From a virus, in IMG/VR virus record IMGVR_UViG_3300025138_000393, positions 1 through 22,794 of that record: 22,794 nucleotides of DNA; one strand, given 5' to 3'. The translations under genes and the position numbers were made by a program. Position 1 is the stretch's first letter. Each line of letters begins with the position of its first letter. The notes under the pieces were generated by a model. The model searched no databases, was not told where the DNA came from, and saw only the letters and a list, made by a program, of their open reading frames with translations. This document shows, piece by piece, positions 21,801 through 22,794 of this stretch.

Positions 21801-22794
21801 AAACCATGGGATCCTATGGTAAATGTCAAAATCACATCTGGTACTTTTCTTTCAAATTATCGTAAAAACACCCCTGTTCCCTCAGGTTATATTCCAAACA
21901 AACAAATAATAGGAGTTGGAATTAGTAAAACCTCAATAGATATTGTAGGTAATGTAAATGATTTATCTGCAACATTATTAGATTCTAATTTCCAGTTTGG
22001 TCCTGTATCATTCCCAACTTCTGCTTCTTTTAACCCAGATCAAACAGGTTTTCAATCATCTATTTTAACTGCAAATCAGAAATTCATATTTGCTACCTCC
22101 GGTCAGGATGGCCTAGATATCCCTAGTAACTGGTACACTCCTTCTGTACCTCCTATTACTTACTTTTTGGAAGGTGGCGACACCAATAATTTCCAGAATA
22201 CTGATTTTGTTCAAATTTATGGGAGAACACCTGCACCTTTATCTAATGGATCTACATTACCGTTAGAAAATTTTGGTACAACTTTAGATTTAAAATCAAT
22301 CTATTATTTTGATTACCCAGCAGATCTCCAACTTCCATTTTTACAAAATTACCAACAGAATAAAAGTGAAAATACTGCATCTTTTGCATTACCTGTACTT
22401 ACAGATAGATCGATACCATTTTTCTTCTCTCCACTATTACCCGCAGGAAGTGTTAATTTTGATAATTCTCAATATAATGCTTTATTAAATAATTTTAATG
22501 CAAATAGAAATAATTCATATTTAATGGATATTGATTTCTCAACATCTCCTACTAATCCTGTAAATCAAGCTCAATTAATAGCGGGTACAGCAATAAAAGC
22601 AGAAATCCCAGATAGTAACTATACTGCAAAATCTTCAATAATACCTAGATATGAAGGTAGTAAAGTAACAAGTGCTAATTATAATTTCCCTACACCTGCA
22701 GGTGAAGTAGGTACAGCAGAAGATTTTAAGGAACTAGAAGATTATGTATTGCCCGAATTTTTAAATGGTGATACTGGTAGTTGGGGAGGTGATA
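15882..22794 (+). CDS. giant baseplate wedge protein in the gp7 position (3' end outside window)
   Basis: An uninterrupted frame of more than 2300 codons, still open at the window edge; T4 gp7, which also follows gp6, has about 1030 residues. Visible parts in order: N-terminal wedge-like domain (residues 1-200); five Cys/Gly/Trp repeats (247-376); a region from about 590 to 760 whose VSKEIYKRLYHNMAYLVKKKGT and TAGLRQLINIWGIP resemble the R..K-K-G-T helix pair of phage tail protein I-type baseplate proteins; a LamG-like jelly-roll (about 816-1047, with GGWWSVMLQRD and GSFQEFRYYSNDIS); further Ser/Thr/Asn-rich beta segments; and a sixth repeat unit (from residue 1674). The gp7 role is inferred from position and the partial resemblance. 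The LamG part suggests contact with the host surface. Confidence 0.72.
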   Translation, partial: MAEIDSTQILNLDPTQDLFKRGFDNGILYTLYNFVNHELDSNPQNTYFISEISSDRTEIRLSSNFIDNARLEIVYKEFKERLDSTDYFDEFYIAFAGNNYNIGVNCFLDTSKEKYTLLVKLYDALPTQFKDKDEVYVVTKTAETKVYKVNQDPSSPSTDPINPGVLFEDGFELDNQSIIPNENINSTFTPDENNIELYIYDVNLGLLASDLGVLGPDGKWQGFSDYTITDPNGGDLEDESNLGEGVCSLGPEYTTQQACTEAGGTWTSTDGGTCSLGPEYTSQQACTEAGGIWTSNNESANGSCSLGPEFSTKEACLSAGGQWTPSNGSCSLGPQFTTQTACAAAGGIWSINKPGVCTLGPQYTTQYACIAAGGIWHNSEIYGDATFLRGPNTNLEIKDFVNNSTVYKTKDELLSSPSTSSRNNLDYYLNQRGVTITPDYSKFNEFVNFSSAKQRVQNFYHKVSQIQSYEDELSILNSITGNSSESISVTSSKASIEGNITNLIKNFDGYEYYLYYITGSSSYPKTGTKFPYELKDTGSIEVLNWLGSSNESSQYYGGTLLSASFYDEDNQNWLFYTVPDFIKENENNDNYLTFCNMVGQSFDEIWLYTKAVSQKTNTTNTLDEGVPLDLAQPTIEGLGYQGFGNNYNNQDNYIGLTGENNGDFLPPTGSELITNYIAVNSGSIINYWADNYSFSGYVEQIIEEGFPYAIDKVSKEIYKRLYHNMAYLVKKKGTTAGLRQLINIWGIPSTILRINEFGGKDKDNSDDYDLWYDRYSYAYTPTGTQNFPSASMVFPWMPLTRNYTAENAEIVPDNFQFRFKTFGIPTSSNAAIGNHYTQSLLVKKSDGDATTTDFDFGIRLTYEPQETGSYNGAQNDERNKYGTLNFFISGSNSPNETILSGSGIYLPFFDGGWWSVMLQRDQHLATNLNGTNTTYTLSAANNIYNGDDGDQIGFVGGTSASSHFTNLYGSGLYGNALYGPLNSTFNKSWNAYGTTEYDGIYLGGYVSGSTVGNIISNPDGKMFRGSFQEFRYYSNDISAEIFNDFVMNPESIEGNKITGSESSFDIVNFRAPLGNELESNFVVSASSINATQSFKSLHPAVSGMSSYVITSSFYNPVTSATSSDYTLRLYNPTPSYSKTLSLLNRQPYLLDQPAIGVSNRISNKIQISDGNVFGNILSNQMSIQQDYVVSRSYTDDLTSLEVGFAPSDEVNDDIIATYGHGVIGDGIADPRYRQLKTTDYPKLRETEADYLRKYTKGNVQDYIRLIKYVDDSLFKAIKAYVPARTSITTGIIIKQNMLDRSRNIPTTIDFDTTIAFSPTPNWGTPIIKRDIVLTSSISDLLDGEDKDGLIFGGTGGTMDSFNYYGAATTDPRTGNAGTASYGDVPMNVGQFTQSYIDRFDTIAGQQNLTASTQPEFYTGEFSGSEFPAVTQSLFNNPFSAPSSLESTYHISESVYDHIHAKVEFEIQYAGFGYLDETENPYEPGLTVEGLTEGWNTPGRGLIVMGTSSVYRSNAADGVNHFCNIMAVVLPKQDLNGNDLTEYTNVGINGEQIFYPTIGEQKQIPLRTAFSSSLPATGVNSPYPPTRVSKFGVDFMNLYAYRVDSYYNNSVQVSSGTENVMFKNKPFNGISQPTLAAPFFQFIAYSSSLNPASPASYWDLGITTGKITGTTIGKCILNSPTSGFGSAIQNQTQCIAAGGSWVNSPVGRVLDDTFTGFGSKMNNINGQDFFSNQLSGTNGTLNEGLYSSLVNNDFIGTGNTGSSFDVVRIEEYPGNGGGSKIGSLPSFTYSDILNNENPINLYNGVNGVLNAGVLVSTTMRQPTNPEYGMTLPPNRINDQGHRVFQYVGGPYGLQTANQGPITSVTPLSETTVMEVASGQNTTDLQWMNSRNAILGYRSPITTTYGAATTNVFAPGGDLDYRGTFRTLLHLGQSNKAKQTAREALKTSPIPISTASIHTYPAGWVYYYEPDGSVTKPWDPMVNVKITSGTFLSNYRKNTPVPSGYIPNKQIIGVGISKTSIDIVGNVNDLSATLLDSNFQFGPVSFPTSASFNPDQTGFQSSILTANQKFIFATSGQDGLDIPSNWYTPSVPPITYFLEGGDTNNFQNTDFVQIYGRTPAPLSNGSTLPLENFGTTLDLKSIYYFDYPADLQLPFLQNYQQNKSENTASFALPVLTDRSIPFFFSPLLPAGSVNFDNSQYNALLNNFNANRNNSYLMDIDFSTSPTNPVNQAQLIAGTAIKAEIPDSNYTAKSSIIPRYEGSKVTSANYNFPTPAGEVGTAEDFKELEDYVLPEFLNGDTGSWGGD
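16620..17009 (+). repeat. five tandem Cys/Gly/Trp protein repeats
   Basis: Five units of 20 residues begin at 16620, 16701, 16791, 16869 and 16950, spaced 81, 90, 78 and 81 bases. The pattern is C-[ST]-L-G-P-x-[YF]-[ST]-[ST]-x-x-A-C-x-x-A-G-G-x-W with variable Ser/Asn/Gly linkers. Two cysteines per unit separated by 11 residues, plus the fixed Trp, suggest small independently folding knobs, perhaps disulfide- or metal-stabilised. The fourth unit's end and the fifth use noticeably more G/C codons than the first three. Confidence 0.88.
20901..20981 (+). repeat. sixth, diverged Cys/Gly/Trp unit
   Basis: Encodes C-I-L-N-S-P, then QTQCIAAGGSW, with 18 instead of 11 residues between the cysteines. 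The A-G-G-x-W end matches the tandem units at 16620-17009, more than 3.8 kb upstream in the same gene. Confidence 0.7.

Overview
The window reads as part of a T4-like (straight-tailed, contractile) bacteriophage genome. Densely packed, AT-rich genes nearly all lie on the + strand and are often joined by ATGA or TAATG overlaps. The recognisable proteins are a DNA ligase, a gp55-type late sigma factor, a gp5-like central spike, gp25 and gp6 baseplate wedge proteins, and a giant gp7-position baseplate protein. Start codons are mostly preceded by A/T-rich sequence without a Shine-Dalgarno box, which fits a Bacteroidetes (probably marine flavobacterial) host. That host assignment is inference.

Layout. 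1-1554: end of an ATP-dependent DNA ligase, then three small overlapping genes and a terminator. 1555-2757: an unusual island, less AT-biased than the rest, largely non-coding, with several promoter-like elements, a tandem repeat, palindromes and one or two small ORFs. 2758-5571: a zinc-ribbon protein, a structural-looking protein, a DUF932 protein closed by a strong terminator, a GIY-YIG (T5orf172) protein and a membrane protein. 5572-8743: small helical proteins, an HD-domain hydrolase, a membrane-anchored protein and the gp55-like late sigma factor. 8760-22794: a late structural module for the baseplate (small conserved protein, spike, hydrophobic structural protein, small helical protein, gp25, gp6, DNRLRE-like protein, coiled-coil protein). 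It ends in an ORF of more than 2300 codons that is still open at the right edge.

Two promoter systems can be proposed. One is a very regular element, TTGGATACC-N11-TCGTATATT (that is, TTGGAT-N17-TATATT), at 1981, 2096 and 3824 with variants at 5710 and 6571. Several of these sit ahead of the regulatory and metabolic genes, including the cluster that ends in the sigma factor. The other is an ATATTTATM motif shortly ahead of several genes, including structural ones (3033, 8760, 11734), plus one exact T4-type TATAAATA at 15874. Together they suggest that the first class drives earlier genes, among them gp55, and gp55 then turns on the baseplate module.

The most unusual content is the 1.2-kb island, the conserved promoter family, and a Cys/Gly/Trp repeat present five times in tandem in the giant baseplate protein and singly elsewhere in it and in a second baseplate-region protein. 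I saw no tRNA, CRISPR array, insertion sequence or integrase.
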